DNA of 46,979 nt from Rhizonema sp. PD37 (GTDB lineage: Bacteria > Cyanobacteriota > Cyanobacteriia > Cyanobacteriales > Nostocaceae), in NCBI GenBank assembly GCA_029379215.1, contig JAQYWO010000032.1:1-46979 (forward strand). The letters are read 5' to 3'. Below the pieces are notes generated by a model. The model saw only the letters and a list, made by a program, of their open reading frames with translations. It was not told the origin of the DNA and made no database searches. Position numbers and translations under genes: made by a program. This document shows, one piece after another, positions 34,749-43,536 of this stretch; the first letter of the stretch is position 1, and every line of letters starts with the position of its first letter.

Positions 34749-35231
34749 TTATTCTCTAGCAATTACTATATCATTAGACTTAATAACTGCATAAGCTTCT
34801 CCTCCCTCAACGAGTTCTAATTCTTCTGCAGATACTTTAGTGATAATTGAGGTAAGTTCAACTTTGTGAACAATCTCCAGCGTAACTTCACTGTTAACTG
34901 CTCCTGTGACAACTCGTTTGACAACACCCTTCAAGATATTGCGGGAACTCACTTTTAGTGATTTCTTTTCACTTAGAACTTCTCTGTGATTATCAGTGTA
35001 AGCATCGTAAGCATAAGCATTAGGATTGCGAATATCCTCCGTTACTCTCCGCATATTTGGTCGTGAGGGTGGTAACGAATCCGGTGGTGGGGATTCCTTA
35101 TTTAAACCCCGTACGAGTTCCCGCAAGATCTCAGTTTTGGTGCGTTGAGAATGCTGGCAGAACTCTTCGAGAATTTTCTTCTCCTCCTCTGATGTCTGAA
35201 ATGTAATCCATCCTTGATCTTTTCTAGGCAT
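34749..35231 (-). CDS. RHH plus TOBE (molbindin-like) protein
   Basis: 160 residues. The N-terminal about 50 residues (WITFQTSEEEKKILEEFCQH ... TEILRELVRGL) look like a ribbon-helix-helix DNA-binding domain. A Pro-rich linker follows, then a single TOBE/MOP domain (about 93-160: SSRNILKGVVKRVVTGAVNS, LTSIITKVSAEEL and GGEAYAVIKSNDIVIARE) that binds molybdate or tungstate in molbindins. The fusion suggests a molybdate-responsive regulator or a storage protein; this is inference. No mod transport genes are in the window. Confidence 0.85.
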   Translation of the reverse strand: MPRKDQGWITFQTSEEEKKILEEFCQHSQRTKTEILRELVRGLNKESPPPDSLPPSRPNMRRVTEDIRNPNAYAYDAYTDNHREVLSEKKSLKVSSRNILKGVVKRVVTGAVNSEVTLEIVHKVELTSIITKVSAEELELVEGGEAYAVIKSNDIVIARE

Positions 35232-35885
35232 ATTTTTACCAATATTGTTGGTAATCTCTAATTATCTTGGTACAATCCTATCAGGCTTAAATCCTTTGAG
35301 AAACATTCTTTGCGATCGCATCTTTATTTCAAAAATTTCTTTCCTTGGTACATAAGCCAGTTTACTCCTAGCACAGGGCGAAGAAGTGGCTGTCCCGTTT
35401 CCTGTTGTAACACAATCCAACATCAATATACTTGTTTGCGCTGCTGTTATCACAGAGAATCAGTGTGTTTACATCAGTCAGTAAGAACACTCGTTAAGAT
35501 CGATGATAATTTTGAGGGTACCAATGCCTATTGAACTTGGAATTCCAATTGTCCATCCTATTTAAAAATAGTCAGAATATCCTGGCGATCCAGAAATTGC
35601 TCCAGATTTCGCTTAAGCTATCCAGTGGCAAAATCGGTTTCTTGTGCGATCGCCACTCAGACGCCGTTAATCTGTGACAAATTTATATATACCAATCCGA
35701 TTCAATTTGTGAAAATCGCGCCTGCTAAGATAGCCGATTTCTTTAAGAAGTCGGCTATCTTACAACAAATAACGAACCATGAACAATCTTTAACTTTCTT
35801 AAAAACTTGTAATATTCAAGAAACGAGTAACATTAAAGACAACCTTCACCAGTCCAAAGTGAAAAGTCAGATGCATAACAGATGA
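35232..35885. other. 654-bp region without a supported gene
   Basis: Two medium frames (35310-35534 and 35625-35885, plus) have no family resemblance and no ribosome binding site. The one clear structure is a hairpin at 35726-35762. Confidence 0.35.
35726..35762 (+). terminator. Strong hairpin, possibly a terminator or repeat
   Basis: taagatagccga (35726-35737) and tcggctatctta (35751-35762) are perfect inverted copies, extended inward by tttc/gaag with a wobble pair. A T run does not follow. It stands alone in non-coding sequence. Confidence 0.4.
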
Positions 35886-36212
35886 TTAAATATCCTCAAC
35901 TTCAAGCTGAGCTGCGGTTACAGCATCAAAAGCGAAAGCCAAAATAAGTGGCATTGGACACTTGAACACATAAGTAGAAACAATGGCAACAATTGTGCCA
36001 ATTACTGCCGATATAGACCACCACCTTTCCTCAAAGGTTAATCCTTTTTCAGCTTTAATGAACCTGAGGACTTTAGGCGGAATAGGTTCAGGCATGACTG
36101 CCCCTGGAGGAAAAGCCCAGTAATTGTTGTTCCGTTCCATAAATAAATCCGTCCAGCCATTGTCATGACACCATTCGTTAATCCATTCATCACTGTAATG
36201 TTTCATCTGCAT
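35886..36212 (-). CDS. Conserved cyanobacterial membrane protein, function unknown
   Basis: 108 residues. The N-terminal 60 residues are soluble, with HYSDEWINEWCHDNGWTDLF and YWAFPPGAVMPEPIPPKVLR, and two adjacent hydrophobic segments (about 66-84 and 86-101) follow. I recall the same sequence pattern in many cyanobacteria as an unannotated small protein. It has no catalytic motif. The ATG at 36210-36212 (MQMKHYSDEW) is used; the second Met is also possible. Confidence 0.75.
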   Translation of the reverse strand: MQMKHYSDEWINEWCHDNGWTDLFMERNNNYWAFPPGAVMPEPIPPKVLRFIKAEKGLTFEERWWSISAVIGTIVAIVSTYVFKCPMPLILAFAFDAVTAAQLEVEDI

Positions 36213-36848
36213 GGGTGTTACTCACTCTTGTGAATATTGAAAAACTTATAAGGTAAAGATTATCAAAGCACTAACTATTAAATAATTGTGAAATTTTTAA
36301 TTAGGTAAAATTTTTTCAGACAGCAGTCCTAAATAATTTTTGAAGAAATCTATCTCAGGAGCGTTCTTAGGAGTGCGAGACGCTGCGCGTACCCCTTCTC
36401 TCTAAGCAAGCTACGTCAAGAGACGTGGCGTCAGCCAAGGCACGGCAGTCTCACAACTGCCAGGAAACTCGTTCAGCAATTCCCTATGGCGGCAAATCCG
36501 CATACAGGAATATTTCACCAAAGCACCGTCCTGTTTTGACGGTTCATATAATACTCAGAAGATCTTTGGAATTGCACTAGTAATAGACAAAAATAATTTC
36601 TTACTTACCTTACTTAAGAGGCTAACAGGACGTAAAGTCAACTTCCACGAAAAGAAAACAAACTTTACAGCAGTTAAGTGAAAGGTTATGTGAATTATGA
36701 AGATGGCTCAAAAGTCAGGGGATCTTAATAATTGTTTATAAAGCTTAACAAAGTCATCGGAACTTTACAAACAGAGTATAAAGAATTGACGAAATGAGCT
36801 AAAACCGGTGAACAATAACCATAGCTCATCCAGGAGTTTTGCTCATCT
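36213..36848. other. 636-bp spacer upstream of glgP with a repeat cluster
   Basis: Contains a GC-rich patch at about 36371-36450 (gagacgctgcgcgtacccc, and an acgtcaagagacgt palindrome) that looks like interspersed repeat sequence. The 200 bases before glgP are AT-rich with no clear promoter boxes. No gene was found. Confidence 0.4.
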
Positions 36849-39506
36849 ATGCAGCCTATTCGTACATTTAACGTCTCCCCTTCGCTACCAGAGCGACTCG
36901 AACCGCTAAGGAAGCTTGCGTACAACATACATTGGGATTGGAACGTTGAGACCAAAGACTTATTTCGCCGCTTAGATCCGAATTTATGGGAATCCAGCCG
37001 ACACAATCCGGTTCTGATGCTTGGTACCATCAGTCAAGTGCGGCTAACGGAAGTTGTGGAAGATGAAGGCTTCCTAGCGCAAATGGATCGAGCTGCACGT
37101 CAATTAGAAGATTATTTGCAAGAACGCACTTGGTATCAGAAACAGCGTTCAGCAATTAATACTCAGCACTCAGTAGATCAAACTCGTCTGGAAAAGTTTG
37201 CTCTGTCGGGAAACCCTCCTGGCAACTTTTCGCAAAATCCCGCAACTAAGAGCCAAAATTCCGAATGTTACGCTTATTTTTCTGCTGAGTTTGGGCTAGT
37301 AGATTGTTTGCCCATATATTCTGGAGGCTTGGGTGTTCTCGCTGGGGATCACCTCAAATCTGCTAGCGATCTAGGGCTACCTCTTGTTGGTATAGGTTTA
37401 CTTTATCAGCAAGGTTACTTTGCTCAGTATTTAAATGCCGATGGTTGGCAGCAAGAACGCTACCCAATCAACGACTTTTACAATATGCCTTTACACTTAG
37501 AGCGCAATCCCGATGGTTCAGAACTGCGAATTACCGTAAACTATCCGGGGCGCAGCGTATATGCTAGAGTCTGGCGCGTACAAGTGGGAACAGTACCGCT
37601 TTATCTGCTAGACACTAACATTGAACCTAATAATGAATACGACCAAGACATCACAGATCAGCTCTACGGTGGCGACATAGATATGCGTATCCACCAGGAA
37701 ATTATGCTGGGTATTGGTGGTGTACAACTACTGAAAGCGTTAGGGTATAAAGTTACTGCCTATCATATGAATGAAGGGCATGCGGCATTCTCCGCCTTGG
37801 AGCGTATCCGCAGCCTGATTCAGGAAGAGGGGTTGAGCTATACTGAGGCTAAACAGGTCGTGGCTTCCTCGAATATTTTCACTACTCATACGCCAGTACC
37901 GGCAGGCATTGACTTATTCGTACCAGATAAAGTTTTGTACTATCTGGGATACTATGCAGATGTCTTTGGCTTGAGCAAAGAACAATTTTTAGCCTTGGGG
38001 CGAGAGAACGTTGATGAACCATCAGAGCCTTTCAGCATGGCAGTACTGGCGCTGAAAATGGCAACATTTTCTAATGGTGTGGCACAACTGCACGGTGTTG
38101 TATCGCGGCAGATGTTTAAAGGTTTGTGGCATGATGTGCCAGTAGACGAAGTTCCGATCGCCGCAATAACTAATGGTGTTCATGCCCGTAGTTGTGTTGC
38201 CAAATCGACTCAGGAATTATACGAGCGCTACTTAGGTCCCAATTGGTCATCAGCTTCAACTGACAACCCGTTATGGGAGAGGATGGACGCTATTCCTGAT
38301 GAGGAATTATGGCGGAACCACGAGCGTTGTCGCTTGGATATGATTTTGTATGCGCGAGAACATTTGGTCAAGCATTTACACGATCGCGGTGCTTCTTTTT
38401 CGGAAATTGCTTCTGCACAAGAAGTTCTAGATCCTACGGTATTAACTGTTGGCTTTGCCCGTCGTTTTGCCACCTACAAACGTGCTACTTTATGGATGCG
38501 TGATATTGAGCGGATCAGGCACATTTTGCTCTCCAATAAACATCGCAAAGTACAATTTGTAATTGCTGGTAAGGCACACCCGAAGGACATTCCTGGTAAG
38601 GAACTTATCCGCGAAATCAACCACTTTATCAAAGAACAAGGTTTGCAAAAGCAGATCGTGTTTATTCCCAACTACGATATTCACATCGCCCGATTAATGG
38701 TGGCAGGTTGCGATATCTGGTTGAACACACCGCGTCGTCCACGGGAAGCTTCCGGTACCAGTGGAATGAAAGCGGCAATGAATGGTTTGCCGAATTTAAG
38801 TGTACTCGATGGCTGGTGGGATGAAGCCGATTATGTCCGTACTGGTTGGGCGATCGGACATGGGGAGATGTATGACGATCCCAATTATCAAGATGAGATA
38901 GAGGCAAACGCCCTGTACGATATTCTCGAAAAAGAAGTTGCGACTCTGTTCTACGATCGCGATGTTGATGGCTTGCCCCGGCGCTGGATTGCTAAAATGA
39001 AGGATGCTATTCGGATGAATTGTCCGTTCTTCAATACAGCACGGATGGTGCGAGAATATGCAGAACGAGCTTATTTCCCCGCAAGCGATCGCTACCACAC
39101 TCTGACTGGCAATCAATACTCTCCAGCTAAAGAATTAGCAACTTGGAAAGAAAATCTTACCAGCCACTGGTACAACATCAAAATTAAAGATGTTGATGTT
39201 TCTGCAAAAACAGATATTGAGGTAAATCAAACGGTAAGTGTGAAAGCCAAAGTTGATTTGGCAACTCTCACTAATGATGATGTCCAAGTTGAGCTATACC
39301 AAGGCACAATTGATGCCAGTGGCGAAATTGTCAACGGCGTGTCTGTCGTCATGAACTACCATGGAGATGAACAAGGGTTAAGTTCTTACACGGCTGATAT
39401 CATCTACGCTTCCTCTGGTTTGCAAGGTTTGTCTTTGCGAGTGTTGCCAAAACACAAACACCTTTCTAGTTCTTATGAACCAAGATTAATTGTTTGGGCA
39501 CAATAA
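36849..39506 (+). CDS. glgP: Alpha-glucan phosphorylase with repeat-derived insert
   Basis: 885 residues, about 35 to 40 more than I expect for the family. The N-terminal domain carries PERLEPLRKLAYNIHWDWN and the catalytic C-terminal half contains the PLP lysine K641 in EASGTSGMKAAMNGLPN, followed by LDGWWDEAD. It phosphorolyses glycogen to glucose-1-phosphate. Residues about 101-137 (SAINTQHSVDQTRLEKFALS, then GNPPGNFSQNPATKSQ) sit between YQKQR and ECYAYFSAEFGL, positions that are close together in homologues; this part is encoded by repeat-like DNA (37149-37260). The insert lies in the N-terminal half, before the FSAEFGL core motif, and leaves the rest intact. Confidence 0.93.
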   Translation: MQPIRTFNVSPSLPERLEPLRKLAYNIHWDWNVETKDLFRRLDPNLWESSRHNPVLMLGTISQVRLTEVVEDEGFLAQMDRAARQLEDYLQERTWYQKQRSAINTQHSVDQTRLEKFALSGNPPGNFSQNPATKSQNSECYAYFSAEFGLVDCLPIYSGGLGVLAGDHLKSASDLGLPLVGIGLLYQQGYFAQYLNADGWQQERYPINDFYNMPLHLERNPDGSELRITVNYPGRSVYARVWRVQVGTVPLYLLDTNIEPNNEYDQDITDQLYGGDIDMRIHQEIMLGIGGVQLLKALGYKVTAYHMNEGHAAFSALERIRSLIQEEGLSYTEAKQVVASSNIFTTHTPVPAGIDLFVPDKVLYYLGYYADVFGLSKEQFLALGRENVDEPSEPFSMAVLALKMATFSNGVAQLHGVVSRQMFKGLWHDVPVDEVPIAAITNGVHARSCVAKSTQELYERYLGPNWSSASTDNPLWERMDAIPDEELWRNHERCRLDMILYAREHLVKHLHDRGASFSEIASAQEVLDPTVLTVGFARRFATYKRATLWMRDIERIRHILLSNKHRKVQFVIAGKAHPKDIPGKELIREINHFIKEQGLQKQIVFIPNYDIHIARLMVAGCDIWLNTPRRPREASGTSGMKAAMNGLPNLSVLDGWWDEADYVRTGWAIGHGEMYDDPNYQDEIEANALYDILEKEVATLFYDRDVDGLPRRWIAKMKDAIRMNCPFFNTARMVREYAERAYFPASDRYHTLTGNQYSPAKELATWKENLTSHWYNIKIKDVDVSAKTDIEVNQTVSVKAKVDLATLTNDDVQVELYQGTIDASGEIVNGVSVVMNYHGDEQGLSSYTADIIYASSGLQGLSLRVLPKHKHLSSSYEPRLIVWAQ
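37149..37260 (+). repeat. Repeat-derived insertion inside glgP
   Basis: The stretch contains the heptamer-type word actcagcactcag and then aaaccctcctggcaactttt with cgcaaaatcccgcaacta. Similar words (aaaccctaccactcc, gcaactttccgcaaaatctc) follow the composite repeat in the 17138 lipoprotein gene at 17432-17505. It keeps the frame of glgP open. Confidence 0.6.
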
Positions 39507-39541
39507 TCTAAAATTAGAAATTAAAAAACGACGATCCATTT

Positions 39542-40273
39542 TTAATTTTTGATTCTTTGGGGGATAACAATGTAACCTGTGGTGCGATCGCCTAATACTA
39601 GGTTGCATTGTTCACCCCAATACCACCAGTATGCTGCCACATAAGCACAGATCAAGCTATCAAGTTTGTCTTCTAGTTGTTTGAGTGCTGCACCTGTAGT
39701 GGGGATTTCATGCCGGAATGAACCACAGAGGCACAGAGGCGGTTGGAGAGAAGGTAATATATTCTCTATGTAATTGTAGAGTTTGAGAAGTTCTAAGCGA
39801 CGCTCGTTGAGGCGTCCTTTTTTGTATTTAAGGATGCGTTCTAGGTTGAATAAGTTGATTGTGGCAGGGTGAGGAAAAACTTCGATTTGATATCGTCCAG
39901 GTTTTTGTGGTTCAATGGTTGGTGCGTGACTGAAACCGCGAGATTCAAGTGCTAAACCGAAATTGACAGTGCGAGGAGCGAAGGGTAGGTTGAGATTAGC
40001 TGGGTAGCATCCTGCATGATATTTGCCAAAGTGTTTGTGGGTGAGTTTGTCGGGTAAACGACTTCCAGTCGCATTGGGGATCAGGGTAGGTGCGTCTACG
40101 GCAATGATACCTGGTTCGTCTGGTTGTACGCAGTTGTCGAGCCAAGTGAGGACGTTTGCAATCTCGTCTATACGGTTTAAGTCCAGTAGTTGTAGTTGTC
40201 CGTCTACCAGCTTTAAGTAGCATAAACCACTGGGTTGGGATTTCCAGCCCAAGTCAATTCCAATAAATTTCAT
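39542..40273 (-). CDS. DUF429 domain protein, with repeat-derived insert
   Basis: 243 residues from ATG 40271-40273 (MKFIGIDLGWKS); a longer frame begins at 40354 but its first 27 residues are not family-like. DUF429 proteins have a ribonuclease-H-like/actin-like fold: FIGIDLGW at the N-terminus, IIAVDAPTLIP (about 59-69), YQIEVFPHP and the final KLDSLICAYVAAYWWYWGE. The acidic residues of the family are kept. A short extra segment CLCGSFR between PP and HEIPTTGAAL is encoded by a dispersed repeat (39721-39738). Function is unknown, possibly nuclease-like. Confidence 0.88.
   Translation of the reverse strand: MKFIGIDLGWKSQPSGLCYLKLVDGQLQLLDLNRIDEIANVLTWLDNCVQPDEPGIIAVDAPTLIPNATGSRLPDKLTHKHFGKYHAGCYPANLNLPFAPRTVNFGLALESRGFSHAPTIEPQKPGRYQIEVFPHPATINLFNLERILKYKKGRLNERRLELLKLYNYIENILPSLQPPLCLCGSFRHEIPTTGAALKQLEDKLDSLICAYVAAYWWYWGEQCNLVLGDRTTGYIVIPQRIKN
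39721..39738 (-). repeat. Dispersed CTCTGTG-type repeat inside the DUF429 gene
   Basis: aaccacagaggcacagag on the plus strand is a common intergenic repeat word in filamentous cyanobacteria. Here it lies inside a coding region and adds a few residues in frame. Confidence 0.55.
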
Positions 40274-40380
40274 CACCGCCAACCTGAATATGCAATGATT
40301 CAATTTCTGGCGTGCAGAGGCGCGATCTGGCACTTCATGTCGCTTAGCTAACACGTCTCTACACCAGAAAAGTATTTATA

Positions 40381-42339
40381 CTAGATATTGATGCTATTCG
40401 GGATACATGACGGTAGTAAGTAGGGATACTCAACACCAGTATCCGCCAAACGCTCGTGGTTGCGTGCGTTAATCCTGGCTTCAATTATTTTGAGTTCGTT
40501 TTGAAATTGGGCGAGAATCTGCTGATCTCCCCGATCCGCAAACTGAATCAAATCTGAACTCCCCAATTGACCGTAGCGAATTCCACTCAAAGCAAATGTG
40601 AGTTCCATTTGTCCCAAATCCTGGTTTGCTGGAGGTAATAGCTCTTCCAACGTCGCAGGTGTATCCGGTCTACTGTATAGTGCTAATGGTGCATTAGGTA
40701 CGTAAGCGACGTAATCAAACTGACTGAAGTTGACTGCTGCATGTTGAGGACCACTAGTAAATATTAATGTTGTAGCTATGTCAATAAGTTGTTGCAAACT
40801 AGTTATTTTGCCAAAATTTGGTACGCGAGGATAATCTGGAAGATTTTCGACTTCCATCCCTGCTTGTACGACTAATTCTCGGGGAAACCAATTTGGTGGT
40901 TGGGCGAATTCGGTTTTTGGATGCGATGCTAACGGTGTCCCCAGTTCTTCTACCCAAGATCTTAGGTATGAGTCTTGTTGCACTGCTCTGTCATCTGGAT
41001 AGTAGCGTTGTAAATAATGTTTTGTATAATTATGAATTGATTCCCACAATAGCAGTGCATCATCTCGATAAGGAAAATCCGGTATAAACTCCTGTTCAAT
41101 ACTTCGTGACTTGATATTATTTAGCAGTGAGTATTCTGAAAACGGACGTTCTCGATAGGCTATGTTCATCAAGTCTAAAGACACTTCTCTTGTTGTTGCT
41201 AACAGTTTCTCGATCGCAGAACCTTCACCAAGTAAGAGATTATTTCCCCGCGTATTAATTGCCAACAGAAACTGGAAATGAGGATGTATCAATTGAAACA
41301 GTGGATGATTGTAGGGTAAGTGTCGGGAGGTGGCGATCGCAAATGCCTCCATTGACAAATGGGTGTAACACAAGTGCGTAATCAGTTCGTGGTGGGTGAC
41401 GTCGGCAGTCTGCACGGAAAGTTTTGCCCGCATCCAGTCATCCACTGCAACTCCATTTTTGCTTGGAGTGACAACCTTGCCTTTTTCTAGCTCAATCAAT
41501 ATTGGTTCCAGTCCTCTAGACGAAGAGTAAAATAGAGCGATTGGACTGCCTAGATATCGACCGGGTTGCAAATCGAGTGTATTCAAGTTTTGCAGTATTG
41601 GATAATCTGCAACAAACAGACGCTTGGCAGTTGCTGATTCAACTAAGTCTACTTTGGTACCATCTGCCAAACTGTAAGATTGAGCCGCCCAAGCCGACAA
41701 CATCCCTCGATCATCTGACATTAAGCGCCGCACCACCATCGGGTTTTGTCCGGCTAACCGTTGGCGGGCAAACTCGCGATCGCTCAAACCGCCTTCGCGT
41801 TCGTGAATGCGACTTACCACTGGATGTTGTAGTGATACATGGTTATTTGCCAGTGCGGCAGCCTGCTTTTTATTTTCAAGTTTATGATAAAATTCCAACC
41901 TCTGCTGTTTTCTAATAGCCGCCTCAGAAAGATCGTGCCGATGTTCTACAGCTTCAGCCGCATTCTTTGCTCCTAAAAGCTTTAGTATTATTTTCCGCCG
42001 TTCTCGAACATAGCTAGGGTCAAACTGTTCATTTGCTGGCAGAGTAAAATTAAACCATCCTGATTGAAAAATCTTCAAATCCACTAGAAAGGTAGAAAGC
42101 TCTCCCCATTTTTCATCACAAGTGTGGATTGCATTATCCAATTGTTGTAGTAACAAACTCCAAGGTTGCGAAAGTTTTCCTTGTTCTAACAAATTTTGAC
42201 GAAGTTTATCTAAAATATAATAAATCGCACCATCTTCCCCTGCATGGGGGAACAGTCGTGCCGGTCCTTTCTTTTCCAAACTACCAGGATCGTAACGAAA
42301 CTGACCTTGCTCCTCAGTAAGATTTGTTGGTCTTACCAT
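40381..42339 (-). CDS. Lipoxygenase family protein
   Basis: 652 residues, the size of compact bacterial lipoxygenases without a PLAT domain. The iron ligands of the family are present: H317 and H322 in THHELITHL, H533 and N537 in PQHAAVNF, and the C-terminal Ile (ends PNSINI). RHLPYNHPLFQLIHPHF is the second conserved helix region. The enzyme adds molecular oxygen to polyunsaturated fatty acids such as linoleate, giving hydroperoxides. Position specificity (9 or 13) cannot be read with confidence. The start is the ATG of MVRPTNLTEEQGQFRYD with an aggag-like site upstream. Neighbours are metabolically unrelated. Confidence 0.92.
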   Translation of the reverse strand: MVRPTNLTEEQGQFRYDPGSLEKKGPARLFPHAGEDGAIYYILDKLRQNLLEQGKLSQPWSLLLQQLDNAIHTCDEKWGELSTFLVDLKIFQSGWFNFTLPANEQFDPSYVRERRKIILKLLGAKNAAEAVEHRHDLSEAAIRKQQRLEFYHKLENKKQAAALANNHVSLQHPVVSRIHEREGGLSDREFARQRLAGQNPMVVRRLMSDDRGMLSAWAAQSYSLADGTKVDLVESATAKRLFVADYPILQNLNTLDLQPGRYLGSPIALFYSSSRGLEPILIELEKGKVVTPSKNGVAVDDWMRAKLSVQTADVTHHELITHLCYTHLSMEAFAIATSRHLPYNHPLFQLIHPHFQFLLAINTRGNNLLLGEGSAIEKLLATTREVSLDLMNIAYRERPFSEYSLLNNIKSRSIEQEFIPDFPYRDDALLLWESIHNYTKHYLQRYYPDDRAVQQDSYLRSWVEELGTPLASHPKTEFAQPPNWFPRELVVQAGMEVENLPDYPRVPNFGKITSLQQLIDIATTLIFTSGPQHAAVNFSQFDYVAYVPNAPLALYSRPDTPATLEELLPPANQDLGQMELTFALSGIRYGQLGSSDLIQFADRGDQQILAQFQNELKIIEARINARNHERLADTGVEYPYLLPSCIPNSINI

Positions 42340-42448
42340 AACTTACTCCTTTTAGCAATAGTAACTTCTATGGTAACAGGGTATTTTTAGCCGACGCTTT
42401 TCGTTCTATGCTAGTGTAAGCGGTATTGTTACAATTTGTAAAATTCAT

Positions 42449-43405
42449 ATGAGCAAAATATCTAAAGTTGCTGTCATTGGCTCAGGTAACGTGGGTGCAG
42501 CAGTAGCGAATGCTTTAGTGCTACTCCATAAATGCGAAAAAGTCATCCTATTTGATCGCACTTTATCAAAGGCAGAAGGGGAAGCCTGGGATATCGCAGA
42601 TGCTATTCCACTTCTATCAGAAATGGATGTTCAGCCATCAGATAATTATGATGATGTCGCTGATTCAGATGTGATTGTGATTACAGTTGGAGTGCAGCCA
42701 AAAGAAGGACAAAGTAGATTAGATACGTTAGAGAAAAATGCAGAGATCATTCGCTCGACGATCAAGGAATTGGACAGGGTTGCACCAGATGCTATTGTGA
42801 TTATTGTTAGCAATCCAGTCGATGTCCTCACGCGGATTGCGATCGGCACCTCAACTAGATCGGAAAACCTCATTATCGGATCGGGAACCGTTCTTGACAT
42901 GGCAAGACTGGGATATCAGCTTGGCAAACGACTCAATGTCAACAAACAAGATGTTCATGTTTACGTGTTTGGCGAACATGGCGATAGTGAAGTTATAGCT
43001 TGGTCTAATGCATATATTGGGACAATTCCACTGGAGAAATTTCCCCTTCCACAAGGAACATCACTCAGACAGATTCAGGAGGAGTACTCAGAGTCAACTC
43101 CCAAAAGAGCCTATGCCATCAGCGAACGAAAAGGAGCGACGAATTATGCTGTCGCCACAGTAGTTGGTCAATTAATTGACGCCATCTTGGGCGACGAGAA
43201 GAAAATATTTACTGTCTCTGTAAGAGCCGATTCTAACTATGGTATCGGTAGCAATGTTGTGCTGGGGCTACCATGCATTATTGGTAAGCAGGGAATTGAA
43301 CGACAACTCCTATTGCCTAGAAATGATATTGAACAACGCTTGCTAGAAGAATCTGCCGCCAAGTTAGAGGAAGCTTATAATTCCTTGTCTAAAACGGATT
43401 TGTGA
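42449..43405 (+). CDS. L-lactate/malate dehydrogenase family protein
   Basis: 318 residues. A Rossmann domain with VIGSGNVGAAVANAL (NAD) is followed by the active-site loop VQPKEGQSRLDTLEKN with its catalytic Arg, ISNPVDVLTRI (VSNPVD in this protein) and the GEHGDSE catalytic His motif. In L-LDH the residue following Asn in the loop is Gln and in MDH it is Arg; here the matching position appears to be Pro, so substrate specificity is not decided. It interconverts a 2-oxoacid and 2-hydroxyacid with NAD(H). It is a single gene with an ATG at 42449. Confidence 0.87.
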   Translation: MSKISKVAVIGSGNVGAAVANALVLLHKCEKVILFDRTLSKAEGEAWDIADAIPLLSEMDVQPSDNYDDVADSDVIVITVGVQPKEGQSRLDTLEKNAEIIRSTIKELDRVAPDAIVIIVSNPVDVLTRIAIGTSTRSENLIIGSGTVLDMARLGYQLGKRLNVNKQDVHVYVFGEHGDSEVIAWSNAYIGTIPLEKFPLPQGTSLRQIQEEYSESTPKRAYAISERKGATNYAVATVVGQLIDAILGDEKKIFTVSVRADSNYGIGSNVVLGLPCIIGKQGIERQLLLPRNDIEQRLLEESAAKLEEAYNSLSKTDL

Positions 43406-43536
43406 TTAATCAGAGCAAAACTATTCAAAAAGTACACGTTGCCTTTCGTCTTTTGCGTTTTCTTTCACTTAACTTAAATGTCATACTAAAGGAATATTTT
43501 TATTCTTGTAAGTGGGAACACTCTTTTTAAACTGAT

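Noticed and set aside
35625..35885. 86-codon plus-strand frame next to the small membrane protein gene
   Set aside because: It spans a strong hairpin and has no recognisable pattern or ribosome binding site.
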